Assembly: GCA_001995005.1 (NCBI GenBank)
Contig: MDJN01000174.1
Coordinates: forward strand, 1-28,984
DNA from: Candidatus Parepulonipiscium sp. PG-Nun2H_MBin03
GTDB taxonomy: Bacteria > Bacillota > Clostridia > Lachnospirales > Cellulosilyticaceae
Length of the DNA: 28,984 bases
Reading direction: 5' to 3'
In this document: positions 15,221-23,123 of the stretch, piece after piece
Layout of the letters: every line of letters begins with the position of its first letter
Position numbering within the stretch: the stretch's first letter is position 1
The notes under the pieces: model-generated
Seen by the model: the letters and a program-made list of their open reading frames with translations, nothing else
What the model was told of the DNA's origin: nothing
Database searches by the model: none
Translations under genes and position numbers: made by a program

Positions 15221-15665
15221 AATTTTCTATTAATTGCTGTGAATAAAATTCATATGCATTATTTTTATTAGTTTCAATTTTATATTTTATATATTTTGAT
15301 TTATTTTTTATGCTAACTTTTTTTATATCTTCTTTTAATATTTTCTCTCCAAAAACTATCAACTCATCTTCTTGCCCTGTATACACCTTACCTGGAATAT
15401 TTATAATTTCTAAACCCAATAACAATAGAACTACTATTATAGAATTAAAATTAAATGTTTGGCGTCCTATTAAATTGAGTATATTAATTATTATCATAGT
15501 TACAAAAAATATTAAAGTCAAACAAAACAAAAAGTCTTTTTTCAGTACTTCTTTCTCCATATATTCTTTTGCATAAGGTTTTTCAATTATATATGTTAGT
15601 ACTTTAGTTACAATTACTAAACAATATAACATAGCTATTAATATATACATCCATTCTCTTGACAC
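15213..15665 (-). CDS. Small membrane protein of unknown function
   Basis: The 150-residue protein has three predicted membrane helices (residues ~6-26, 45-65 and 74-92) and a cytoplasmic or surface C-terminal domain of about 55 residues (ELIVFGEKILKEDIKKVSIKNKSKYIKYKIETN) that looks like a small beta domain of the PH-like type often found behind membrane helices; this is a guess from pattern. The start is GTG at 15665, 5 bases after AGGAGG. It follows the SEC-C gene by 31 bases, with a terminator-like hairpin in between. I do not recognise the family. Confidence 0.65.
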   Translation of the reverse strand: MSREWMYILIAMLYCLVIVTKVLTYIIEKPYAKEYMEKEVLKKDFLFCLTLIFFVTMIIINILNLIGRQTFNFNSIIVVLLLLGLEIINIPGKVYTGQEDELIVFGEKILKEDIKKVSIKNKSKYIKYKIETNKNNAYEFYSQQLIENLK

Positions 15666-15677
15666 CCAAACCTCCTC

Positions 15678-15705
15678 AAAAAGTAGACAACGACGTCTAC
15701 TTTTT
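15678..15705 (-). terminator. Terminator after the SEC-C gene
   Basis: AAAAAGTAGAC and GTCTACTTTTT pair around a 6-base loop. The stem contains the SEC-C stop codon (15697-15699), and its T-run on the minus strand is followed directly by the GAGGAGG binding site of the next gene, so it may act as an internal attenuator rather than a full stop. Confidence 0.75.
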
Positions 15706-16209
15706 ATTTAAGCAACAATTTTTATACTTCATTCCGCTTCCGCATGAACAGCGTGAATTTCTTCCTAGCTTTTCAAATTTTACTACTGTTTTAGATTTTT
15801 TAAAATTTCTGTTAAGTTGGTTTTTTTCTTCTAAAGTAAGCAAAGTATCCCATTCTTTTAGATTATAAAGCCAATCAGCTTTTGCCTCTAACATGTTCCA
15901 GTATAACTTTTTCAAATCATACTCTAGCCTAACATGAGAATCCGCAGTCATTTCTTCTAATTTATAAGGACCTGCTACTAAACTTTCATTAATTCCATCC
16001 ACAAATCCTAAAAATTCATAGTCACTCATGTCATACTTAGGTCCTAGCTCTGCTATGGTTCCTTCAATAATTTCATCTGGATTTGAAAGCATTTTAGCGT
16101 ACACATTTCTTTCTTTTGTAAGATACTTTTCAACTACTTTTTTGTACTCCTCTGTTGAACGCTCTTTCGCATCTTCTCCGTAATTTTCCCATTGGTCATA
16201 TAAACTCAT
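15697..16209 (-). CDS. SEC-C motif protein
   Basis: The last ~22 residues are a classic SEC-C zinc motif, GRNSRCSCGSGMKYKNCC, as found at the C terminus of SecA and of many small proteins of unknown role; it binds zinc through three Cys and a further ligand. The N-terminal ~145 residues are acidic and helical (QWENYGEDAKERSTEEYKK, GPKYDMSDYEFLGFVDGI) and I do not recognise them. At 170 residues it is too short to be SecA. The ATG is 9 bases after AGGAG. It probably shares a transcript with the flavin reductase-like gene 16 bases upstream. Confidence 0.8.
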   Translation of the reverse strand: MSLYDQWENYGEDAKERSTEEYKKVVEKYLTKERNVYAKMLSNPDEIIEGTIAELGPKYDMSDYEFLGFVDGINESLVAGPYKLEEMTADSHVRLEYDLKKLYWNMLEAKADWLYNLKEWDTLLTLEEKNQLNRNFKKSKTVVKFEKLGRNSRCSCGSGMKYKNCCLNKK

Positions 16210-16225
16210 AGTTTTTTTCTCCTTT

Positions 16226-16726
16226 TCACTTCAAGTATGTTCCTAGTATCTCTCCATAGTATAACACATGATTATTATCATTATTGTACCACTTTTCAAA
16301 CACTTCAGCACTTACCATGTCCTTTTCTAGTGGCATTCGTGCAACTACCTTGCACTCATAATGAAGACTGCATTCTTCTACTAACTTTGTATTAACATTA
16401 TTAGCAGATATAGGAGTTATATTGGCTACCTCCCATTTGTTTACATCTTTGCCGGACAAAGAACCGCATTTTGCAAGGGCTTCTTTTAAGTCATTATCAA
16501 TTGGTATGCTAACGCTAAATTGCTGACTATTTTCTAACAGTGTATAAGTATGACGAGAATATCTAACTAATACCATAAACATAGGTTTGCCCCAATAAAA
16601 TCCTATACTTCCCCAAGATATAGTCATAGTATTATCCATTTCTTCATTTGATACACTTAAAAATGCACCTTTTTGCAAATTTTGTAGTGCTTCACTAGCA
16701 TACTCATTATACATTACTTCTCTCAC
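16226..16726 (-). CDS. Flavin reductase-like FMN-binding protein
   Basis: The 166-residue protein resembles the flavin reductase family with a split-barrel FMN fold: GAFLSVSNEEMDNTMTISWGSIGFYWGKP near the N terminus, then MVLVRYSRHTYTLLENSQQFSVSIP, and a C-terminal HVLYYGEILGTY strand. Members reduce free flavin with NAD(P)H or bind FMN for unknown redox partners; the substrate cannot be told. The GTG at 16726, placed 4 bases after AGAGGTGA, is preferred over the ATG at 16714, which would be too far from it. Confidence 0.8.
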   Translation of the reverse strand: MREVMYNEYASEALQNLQKGAFLSVSNEEMDNTMTISWGSIGFYWGKPMFMVLVRYSRHTYTLLENSQQFSVSIPIDNDLKEALAKCGSLSGKDVNKWEVANITPISANNVNTKLVEECSLHYECKVVARMPLEKDMVSAEVFEKWYNNDNNHVLYYGEILGTYLK

Positions 16727-16900
16727 ATTGTCACCTCTTAAAATAATAATATACTTAATTACTATATGCTTTATTTTAATTTTAAATACCTCAAGCTAAA
16801 TAAAGTGTAATTCCTCAAATTGTGATGAACAATATTACCAATATACTACCATTTAATACTACAAAGATTTATATGTGTAGTATGTCCTAAATTAATAAAA
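16727..16900. other. Spacer with inverted repeat behind the flavoprotein operon
   Basis: No gene is visible. ATACTACA (16856-16863) and TGTAGTAT (16876-16883) form a perfect 8-bp stem with a 12-base loop behind the COG2509-type gene. It lacks a T-run, so it is at best a weak terminator or an mRNA-end stabiliser. I see no clear promoter for the flavin reductase-like gene. Confidence 0.4.
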
Positions 16901-18484
16901 TTATTTTAAATTTGCATATTTTTGGGCAATAATTTCTGCTGCTTGTATTCCATCTACTGCACTAGATGTAATTCCACCTGCATATCCTGCTCCTTCTCCC
17001 GCAGGGTATATACCTTCTATATTACTTTGATACTGTTTATCTCTTAGTATCCTAATAGGGGATGAACTTCTTGTTTCAATACCAGTAATCAAAGCATCTG
17101 GGTGGTTGAATTTCTCAATTTTAGTACCAAAATAATTAATTGCATCAGCTATAGAATCTGCCATAAACTTTGGTAAACTTTCTCTTATATTAGTTTTCGT
17201 TACATCTGGTTTATAAGTCGGCTTTACAACTCCTATTTCTGTAGTAGGTTTATTCTGCAAAAAGTCGCCTACCGTCTGCACTGGTGCATTATAATTTTCA
17301 CCACCTAAATCATAAGCTAACCTTTCTAACTGTTGTTGTAATCTAATACCAGCAAGAGGATTATTGCTTTCAAAATCATCTGGTGTTATATTTACCAAAA
17401 TAGCACTATTTACATTAACACCATCTCTTTTATGCAAACTCATTCCATTTGTTACTACCATATCTTTTTCAGAAGTAGACGCTACAACAAATCCGCCTGG
17501 GCATACACAAAAACTATATACACTCCTATCGCCTTTATTATACGTTACTTTATATTCACTGGCACCTAAATTAGGGTTATCATAAAAATCACCATATTGG
17601 CTCTTATTAATCCATTCTTGTAAATGTTCTATTCTTACTCCCATAGCAAACGGCTTTTGCTCTATACGTATGTTAGATTTGTGTAACATCTCAAACGTAT
17701 CTCGTGCACTATGCCCTAGTGCCAAAACACAAATATCAGTTGGTAACCAAGTTTGGTTGTTAAGCTCTATGGCAACTATTTTATTCTCTTCTACTTTTAT
17801 ATCAGTAAGCGTTGTGTTAAAGCGAAATTCACCGCCCAACTGTTGTATATATATTCTTATATTTTTAATAACATCTCTTATTATGTCTGTACCTATATGA
17901 GGCTTACTATTATAAAGTATTTCTTTAGGAGCTCCAAAAGCTACAAATTCTTGCAATACTTTTTGACATCGTGTATTTTTAATCTGGGTAGTCAGCTTAC
18001 CATCTGAAAATGTTCCGGCGCCGCCTTCACCAAACTGCACATTAGAATTAATATTTAGGTTTCTATTTTTCCAGAAGTCTTCAACATCTTTTATTCTTTC
18101 ATCTACATCTTTGCCTCGTTCAATTATAATAGGTTTATACCCCATTTGAGCAAGCGTCAGGGCGCAAAACATCCCACAAGGGCCACTTCCTACTATAACA
18201 GGTCTATGATTTAATTGTTCCATGCCCATTTTAACATATTCATACTCTACTATATTTGATGGCACAGCTTTTTTACTTTTTAATAAATACTCATCTTTTA
18301 TAGTTTTGATATCTACTGCATATACAAATTTGATATTATCTTTTTTTCTAGCATCTACAGATTTTTTTACTATCCTATATTCTAATATATCTTCAGGTCG
18401 TATATTTAGCTTTTTACCTATTCTATATTTAAGTCTATCTTCTGATTCATCCAACTTTAAATTTACTTCATTTACCCTAATCAT
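16901..18484 (-). CDS. FAD-dependent dehydrogenase (COG2509 type)
   Basis: The 527-residue protein has an N-terminal ferredoxin-like region of about 90 residues (INIRP-type segment KKLNIRPEDILEYRIVKKSVDARKK) followed by a dinucleotide-binding motif VIVGSGPCGMFCALTLAQMG with IIIERG, GEGGAGTFSDGKL, and at the C terminus GIYPAGEGAGYAGGITSSAVDG. This matches the uncharacterised FAD-dependent dehydrogenases of COG2509, common in Clostridia. The reaction is unknown. Its ATG overlaps the preceding gene by 8 bases (ATGATTAG), with AAGGAG upstream, so it is translated with its neighbour, which is also a flavoprotein. Confidence 0.88.
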   Translation of the reverse strand: MIRVNEVNLKLDESEDRLKYRIGKKLNIRPEDILEYRIVKKSVDARKKDNIKFVYAVDIKTIKDEYLLKSKKAVPSNIVEYEYVKMGMEQLNHRPVIVGSGPCGMFCALTLAQMGYKPIIIERGKDVDERIKDVEDFWKNRNLNINSNVQFGEGGAGTFSDGKLTTQIKNTRCQKVLQEFVAFGAPKEILYNSKPHIGTDIIRDVIKNIRIYIQQLGGEFRFNTTLTDIKVEENKIVAIELNNQTWLPTDICVLALGHSARDTFEMLHKSNIRIEQKPFAMGVRIEHLQEWINKSQYGDFYDNPNLGASEYKVTYNKGDRSVYSFCVCPGGFVVASTSEKDMVVTNGMSLHKRDGVNVNSAILVNITPDDFESNNPLAGIRLQQQLERLAYDLGGENYNAPVQTVGDFLQNKPTTEIGVVKPTYKPDVTKTNIRESLPKFMADSIADAINYFGTKIEKFNHPDALITGIETRSSSPIRILRDKQYQSNIEGIYPAGEGAGYAGGITSSAVDGIQAAEIIAQKYANLK

Positions 18485-19694
18485 TTTTACTCCTTATAAT
18501 GCTTCTTGCCGCCGTTACTCCGCTAGACCATGCCCATTGCAAATTATATCCTCCGCAATCTCCGTCAACGTCTAGCACCTCTCCTATTATATACATATCT
18601 GGCACTATCTTTGATTTCATAGTATGCATATTTATATCTTCTAAACTTACTCCCCCTATAGTAGATTGTGCAAACTTAAACCCTCGTGTTCCTTTTACTA
18701 TAAACTTAAAATGCTTTAAGGTATACACAAGCTTTTCTACTTCAAAATACTCTAAATCTTTAGCATAACGTGTAGGTTTTCCTATATCTGCAGATTTAAT
18801 TATACTAATCCCTACTTTTTTATTAATCCACCCTATAAATAATTCCTCAATAGTTATGTTCTCTCTTATTTCTATTCTCTCATAGATATGTTGTACTACT
18901 TTATCAAAATCTAAATCTTTAAACAAATCTAGTTCCAAGTAGCAAAATTCTTTATTTATACTAGCTACCGATGCAACACGACTTACATTAAAAATTGCCG
19001 GCCCTGACAATCCATCAGCTGTAAATAATACTTCGCCATACTCTTCTTTTACAATATCCTTATAAAATATCTTTACATTACTATCTATCCTAATTCCTTG
19101 TAACGCTTTACAATGAGGTGAGTTAGATACAACATGTACTATAGTCGGTGCTAATGTTTCTATTTTATGACCTAATTTTTCTAATATATTATATATTGTA
19201 TAATTCTCGCTTACCCCTGCCAATCCACCTGTTGCAACAATTATAGTATCTGCAGTAAAGCATAACTCTTGACTATATATTTTAAAGCTATTATTTTTAT
19301 ATTCGATTTGTGTTACACAAGTATCTGTAATTACATTTATACCTAAAGACTCAATCTCAAGCTTTAGCACATCCACAATGCTGGTTGCCTGCAAAGATGC
19401 AGGGTAAACTTTATTGTTTTTAATAATCGGCACAATCCCTAATTTTGAAAAGAAATCCATAGTGTCTTGTTCATTAAATTGTAAAATAGGCTCTAGAGTT
19501 TTAGTTGCATGAAAATATTTTTCACTTAACTGTACGTTTGTCATATTACACCTACCGTTACCAGTTGTCAATATTTTTTTGCCTATTTTACTTTGCTTTT
19601 CTAATATTATAACATTAATACCTGCCCTTGCTAGTACAATAGCAGATATTAATCCAGATGCACCTGCTCCTATAATAGTTACCGATTTATTCAC
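18477..19694 (-). CDS. HI0933/BaiN-family NAD(P)/FAD-dependent oxidoreductase
   Basis: The 405-residue flavoprotein has the FAD motif IIGAGASGLISAIVLARAG at residues ~7-25, the family block KKILTTGNGRCNMTN near residue 40, and the C-terminal signature IGEVLDVDGDCGGYNLQWAWSSG. The family includes BaiN, proposed in Clostridium to act in bile-acid dehydroxylation, but most members have no assigned substrate, so no reaction is claimed. The GTG start overlaps the upstream gene by 8 bases (GTGAATAA) without a good binding site, suggesting coupling. It overlaps the COG2509-type gene at its end. Confidence 0.9.
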   Translation of the reverse strand: MNKSVTIIGAGASGLISAIVLARAGINVIILEKQSKIGKKILTTGNGRCNMTNVQLSEKYFHATKTLEPILQFNEQDTMDFFSKLGIVPIIKNNKVYPASLQATSIVDVLKLEIESLGINVITDTCVTQIEYKNNSFKIYSQELCFTADTIIVATGGLAGVSENYTIYNILEKLGHKIETLAPTIVHVVSNSPHCKALQGIRIDSNVKIFYKDIVKEEYGEVLFTADGLSGPAIFNVSRVASVASINKEFCYLELDLFKDLDFDKVVQHIYERIEIRENITIEELFIGWINKKVGISIIKSADIGKPTRYAKDLEYFEVEKLVYTLKHFKFIVKGTRGFKFAQSTIGGVSLEDINMHTMKSKIVPDMYIIGEVLDVDGDCGGYNLQWAWSSGVTAARSIIRSKND

Positions 19695-20271
19695 TTAAAT
19701 TTTGTAAAATCCTTTCAAAGTAATTTGGGTCTTCTTCTAACTTTATTTTATCTTTAGAAGTTATAGCAATTAATTCATGTGTTAATAAGGTATTTGTATA
19801 TCCAGAAAATCCATCTGCCTTAAGCCCTATTATTTGAAAATCATTTCCTAATACAATTCCTATTTCATTATCCCTAGAACCCATATAGTATATAACTTCT
19901 TCTGGTTCAATATAGGTATTACCTGATAAAGTAACTTGATGTTGGTTAAACTCAATTATCTCATAATCTGGAAATACATTTTTAAAGTCTTGCTCATCTA
20001 AACACATAACACTATATGGGTCAATTTCATTAACTGTAATAATATTATCTTCTTGATCTTTTAAAATTATCTTAATATTAGTTGATGGTAGTATTTGAGA
20101 TTCTACTAATATTTTTGACTCTTCTTGAAGTACCACCGTATCTATTGTTGTAACTTCTGGTGCAATATTAGTTTTTTCTGGCACTTCTAATGAACCTATA
20201 TAAATAGCAAATAAAGAAAATAGTAGCACACTAAATAGTGTAAGCATAATATATCGTCTTTTACTTAACAT
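19687..20271 (-). CDS. Membrane-anchored protein, possibly BofC-like
   Basis: The 194-residue protein has a basic start (MLSKRRYIM) and a single membrane helix (residues ~8-26), with the rest predicted outside. The C-terminal part (GNDFQIIGLKADGFSGYTNTLLTHELIAITSKDKIKLEEDPNYFERIL) loosely resembles the C-terminal domain of BofC, the intermembrane sporulation regulator, but the match is weak. The open frame runs to 20328; the ATG at 20271 is chosen because AGGAGG lies 6 bases before it. It sits between the YitT-type gene (58-base gap) and two flavoproteins. Confidence 0.65.
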   Translation of the reverse strand: MLSKRRYIMLTLFSVLLFSLFAIYIGSLEVPEKTNIAPEVTTIDTVVLQEESKILVESQILPSTNIKIILKDQEDNIITVNEIDPYSVMCLDEQDFKNVFPDYEIIEFNQHQVTLSGNTYIEPEEVIYYMGSRDNEIGIVLGNDFQIIGLKADGFSGYTNTLLTHELIAITSKDKIKLEEDPNYFERILQNLSE

Positions 20272-20329
20272 AAAAATCCTCCTAAATATTTTTTTAAAGT
20301 ATAGACAATACACATACATTTTAAACACC

Positions 20330-21169
20330 TTATTCTATAAAACCTTCACCTAATACCTCGTGCAAATCTTGCACACTCACAAATGCACGATTATCTGTTT
20401 CCTTTATAAAGGTACGCATTTTTATAAATTGTCTTCTATCTAACGCTGTAGTAATTACAGTTTTAGCATTTTTGCTATATGCTCCTTTGGCCTCATATAA
20501 TGTTGCTCCTCTTTCTAACTTATTTAATATATACTGCTGAATTATCTCACTAGTCTTTTCTGTTGAAGGTACTATCATAACATATCTTTCAACAGATATG
20601 CCTGATATAATAAAATCAATTAATATACTTGTAATTAAAACTCCTAAGACTGCATATAATCCTTTTTCTATCCCAAAAACAAAAGTTGCTGATACTACAA
20701 CAATCATATCAGCTATTATTAAACTAACACCAATTTTTAATCTTGAATATTTTGATATAATCTTTGCAATTATATCAGTTCCTCCTGATGAGCCTTCTTG
20801 CATAAATATCATGGCCTGCCCTAAGGATATTAAAAGTGAGCCAAATATTAAAACAACCAATGTATCCTCACTTAACATTGCCGGATTTGGTGTTATAATC
20901 TCAAAAAAACCAATCGTAATAACTATTGATAGGCTAGAAATAATACTCTTAAACCCAAAGCTTTTACCTAGCATTATAAATCCTATAGTAAACATTATTA
21001 TATCTAGCACTAAAACAATTATACTAATAGGAATCATAGGCATAAGCTCTTTTACTACTACCGAAAGCCCCGATACCCCTCCTCCTGCTAATTGAGCTGG
21101 TGCCCAAAAATAATATATTCCTGCTGCTATAAATGCCGAACCTATCAATATCTTTAAATACGTTTTCAT
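20330..21169 (-). CDS. YitT-family membrane protein (DUF161/DUF2179)
   Basis: The 279-residue protein has five or six membrane helices (residues ~1-190), beginning with GSAFIAAGIYYFWAPAQLAGGGVSGLSVV, where the AGGGVSG loop is typical of the YitT family, plus EGSSGGTDIIAKI. The C-terminal DUF2179 domain (VMIVPSTEKTSEIIQQYI, ERGATLYEAKGAYSK) is cytoplasmic and ferredoxin-like. Family members are of unknown transport role. Its ATG overlaps the GIY-YIG stop by 4 bases (ATGA), with AAGGGAG upstream. Confidence 0.92.
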   Translation of the reverse strand: MKTYLKILIGSAFIAAGIYYFWAPAQLAGGGVSGLSVVVKELMPMIPISIIVLVLDIIMFTIGFIMLGKSFGFKSIISSLSIVITIGFFEIITPNPAMLSEDTLVVLIFGSLLISLGQAMIFMQEGSSGGTDIIAKIISKYSRLKIGVSLIIADMIVVVSATFVFGIEKGLYAVLGVLITSILIDFIISGISVERYVMIVPSTEKTSEIIQQYILNKLERGATLYEAKGAYSKNAKTVITTALDRRQFIKMRTFIKETDNRAFVSVQDLHEVLGEGFIE

Positions 21170-21417
21170 ACTATTCTCCCTTTCTTTATCAATTTTAACT
21201 TATCTAGCCTGCCTAACTTCTTAATTTGTATTTCTCTTTTTAGGGCATCACTTTTCAGTTCATAAGTTTCAAAATATACTAACTTCACAGGAAGCCTTCC
21301 CTTAGTATATTTTGCACCTTTGCCTAAATTATGTGTATTTATTCTATTTTCTAGATTTATTGTATATCCTGTATAGAGGGTATTATCATTACACTCTAAT
21401 ATATAAATATAATACAT
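21166..21417 (-). CDS. GIY-YIG domain nuclease-like protein (UPF0213)
   Basis: The 83-residue protein is a complete minimal GIY-YIG domain of the UPF0213 type (E. coli YhbQ, B. subtilis YazA). YYIYIL and LYTGYT form the two-strand signature, followed by ENRINTHNLGKGAKYTKGRLPVKLVYFE and a C-terminal Glu in KREIQIKKL. Related proteins are proposed DNA-repair nucleases. It is the first gene of a five-gene operon and has AGAGGAC before the ATG. Confidence 0.92.
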   Translation of the reverse strand: MYYIYILECNDNTLYTGYTINLENRINTHNLGKGAKYTKGRLPVKLVYFETYELKSDALKREIQIKKLGRLDKLKLIKKGRIV

Positions 21418-21497
21418 AGCTTGTCCTCTTGCATATTTTTTTTATTCAAACATAAGCTTTAATAACTGGTAATTTCCTTATTTATTGGAGGTATTTA

Positions 21498-22583
21498 ATG
21501 GATAATTTAGGCAATATTAAACATGTTTTTGCAAGTAGCAATACCCATCTTGGTATTTATCAAATTTTCAACTTTGGTTGCTTAAAAAACACCAAATTTT
21601 ATATTCTTAAGGGAGGACCTGGTACTGGAAAAACAGTTTTTTTAAAAAAGCTAGGCACCGAACTTGTTGATAGTGGTCAAAATGTCACTTACTACCATAA
21701 CACAATTAATCCTGATTTTCTAGACGCAGTATACGTACCTAATCTAAACGTTATGTTTATTAGCTATAATTTAGTTATTAATAAAGATATTCCAACAACT
21801 TTATTTGCAACTATTATAGATTTAGACGAGTTCTTAGATGAACATAAAATTTTACCACATAAAGATGCAATCATTAATTCTTATAATATTGTGGACCGCT
21901 GCCTAACTCATGCTAGATTTTATTTAGAAAGTGCAAATGCTATATATAGAAACTATCTGTTTACTACAGAGCCTTGTATAAAGCAAGATGCAAAACTAAA
22001 GTACGAAAATGCGTTATTTAAAACTCTATCCGGTATTGTTTCTGATGTTAATAAAATAGGCACAGCACAATATTTTTATGGGTATGCAGTTACAGGAGAT
22101 GGATTAGTAGATAATTTGCACACAATTATTGGCAAAAGTAAAAATATTTATTTAGTTAAAGAAACTTTGGTTTGCTCATCTAAGCAGCTTATGAAACGTA
22201 TTTGTGATTTATTTATTTATCGTGGATATGATATTGAGTGTTATGTCTCACCGTTTGATAATGAAAAAATTGAAGATATAATAGTTAAAGATTTATCTCT
22301 TGCTATTACCATTAGTAATTTAGTTAGAAAACCAAAAGTATTTCCTACAGATATATACGATTTTATTCACTGTGTAGATGATGAAACTTTTGATATCATT
22401 TCACTTCCTGTAGAAAAAGATTTTAAGCTATTTAATTCTTTACTAGACAAAGCTTACTTGTATATTTCAAATGCCAATAAAAATCTTGAAAACATTAGAA
22501 TATACTATAACGCTGCTATGGATTTAAGTAATATAGACCAAATTTATGAAACTACTTTAAAAGAAATTTTAGGTTATGATTAA
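21498..22583 (+). CDS. P-loop ATPase of the PRK06851 family
   Basis: The 361-residue protein has Walker A GGPGTGKT at residues 39-46 in the family context KHVFASSNTHLGIYQ...FYILKGGPGTGKT. The segment HNTINPDFLDAVYVPNLNVMFIS matches the conserved S-D-P-D-S-L-D-G-V block of PRK06851, but the following D-G-T-A-P-H motif of the family is not recognisable. A second region from about residue 200 (KSKNIYLVKETLVCSSKQLMKRI) may mirror the first half without a P-loop. The function is unknown. The ATG follows GGAGGT. It is transcribed away from the GIY-YIG operon and lies upstream of perR. Confidence 0.72.
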   Translation: MDNLGNIKHVFASSNTHLGIYQIFNFGCLKNTKFYILKGGPGTGKTVFLKKLGTELVDSGQNVTYYHNTINPDFLDAVYVPNLNVMFISYNLVINKDIPTTLFATIIDLDEFLDEHKILPHKDAIINSYNIVDRCLTHARFYLESANAIYRNYLFTTEPCIKQDAKLKYENALFKTLSGIVSDVNKIGTAQYFYGYAVTGDGLVDNLHTIIGKSKNIYLVKETLVCSSKQLMKRICDLFIYRGYDIECYVSPFDNEKIEDIIVKDLSLAITISNLVRKPKVFPTDIYDFIHCVDDETFDIISLPVEKDFKLFNSLLDKAYLYISNANKNLENIRIYYNAAMDLSNIDQIYETTLKEILGYD

Positions 22584-22625
22584 TTTAGTAAAATTTGCTA
22601 TTGCTAAATAACAGAAATTGTGATT

Positions 22626-22640
22626 AAATAATAATTATCA
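22626..22640 (+). promoter_or_regulatory. Candidate PerR box
   Basis: AAATAATAATTATCA matches the B. subtilis Per box TTATAATNATTATAA at 11 of 14 defined positions. It lies about 60 bases before the perR start, fitting autoregulation. AT-rich sequence makes chance matches likely. Confidence 0.4.
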
Positions 22641-22643
22641 GTA

Positions 22644-22663
22644 AGCTATATCGGCATATAGCT
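22644..22663 (+). other. Hairpin between ATPase gene and perR
   Basis: AGCTATAT and ATATAGCT form a perfect 8-bp stem with a CGGC loop. No T-run follows, so it is either a weak terminator of the ATPase gene or a structure in the perR leader, just after the candidate PerR box. Confidence 0.5.
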
Positions 22664-22702
22664 ACATACTATATTATTTATTTTTATTGAGGAGGAACAT
22701 AT

Positions 22703-23110
22703 ATGGTCGCATCAGTCTTAAAGCAACACAACTTAAAAGTTACACCTCAAAGGTTAGCAATTTTTGGAGCTTTATCTAATACTACATCTCACCCCACAGC
22801 AGAAGAAATTTATACTGTTATACAATCGGAATTTCCTACAATGAGCCTAGCAACAGTATATAAAACTTTAGACACCTTTGTAAAATCTAATCTCATTCAA
22901 CAACTTAATGTCGGTGAAAATTCATTTCGGTATGATGCCACAACTTTGTCTCACCCACACATTATCTGCACTAATTGTAGCGTAGTAGTAGACTTAGAAA
23001 ATTTCATGGATCTTGATTTTACAAAAATTAACACCGACTTTGAGATAACTTATCACAAGCTTTTTTTATATGGACTATGTCCAACTTGTAAAGTAGCTCA
23101 TCAAGATTGA
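22703..23110 (+). CDS. perR: PerR-type peroxide-sensing repressor (Fur family)
   Basis: The 135-residue Fur-family repressor has the DNA-binding helix LATVYKTLDTF (residues ~49-59). All five regulatory metal ligands of B. subtilis PerR (His37, Asp85, His91, His93, Asp104) are present at a constant offset of seven: His30, Asp78, His84, His86 and Asp97. Asp97, where Fur proteins carry Glu, favours PerR. The structural zinc site is intact (Cys89, Cys92, Cys126, Cys129). PerR senses hydrogen peroxide by oxidation of its metal-site histidines and controls defence genes. The gene has GAGGAGG before ATG and a candidate Per box upstream. Its last codons lie within the shared terminator and overlap the convergent antiporter gene by 10 bases. 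Confidence 0.88.
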   Translation: MVASVLKQHNLKVTPQRLAIFGALSNTTSHPTAEEIYTVIQSEFPTMSLATVYKTLDTFVKSNLIQQLNVGENSFRYDATTLSHPHIICTNCSVVVDLENFMDLDFTKINTDFEITYHKLFLYGLCPTCKVAHQD

Positions 23111-23123
23111 TGAGCTACTTTTT
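23090..23123. terminator. Bidirectional terminator holding both stop codons
   Basis: A perfect 15-bp stem (23090-23104 with 23107-23121) has a 2-base GA loop and A/T runs at the ends. The perR stop (23108-23110) and the antiporter stop (23101-23103) both fall inside it. Confidence 0.92.

Noticed and set aside
20598..21095. Plus-strand open frame of 165 codons
   Set aside because: It lies wholly antisense to the YitT-type gene, which has clear family motifs; no ribosome binding site or recognisable protein pattern.
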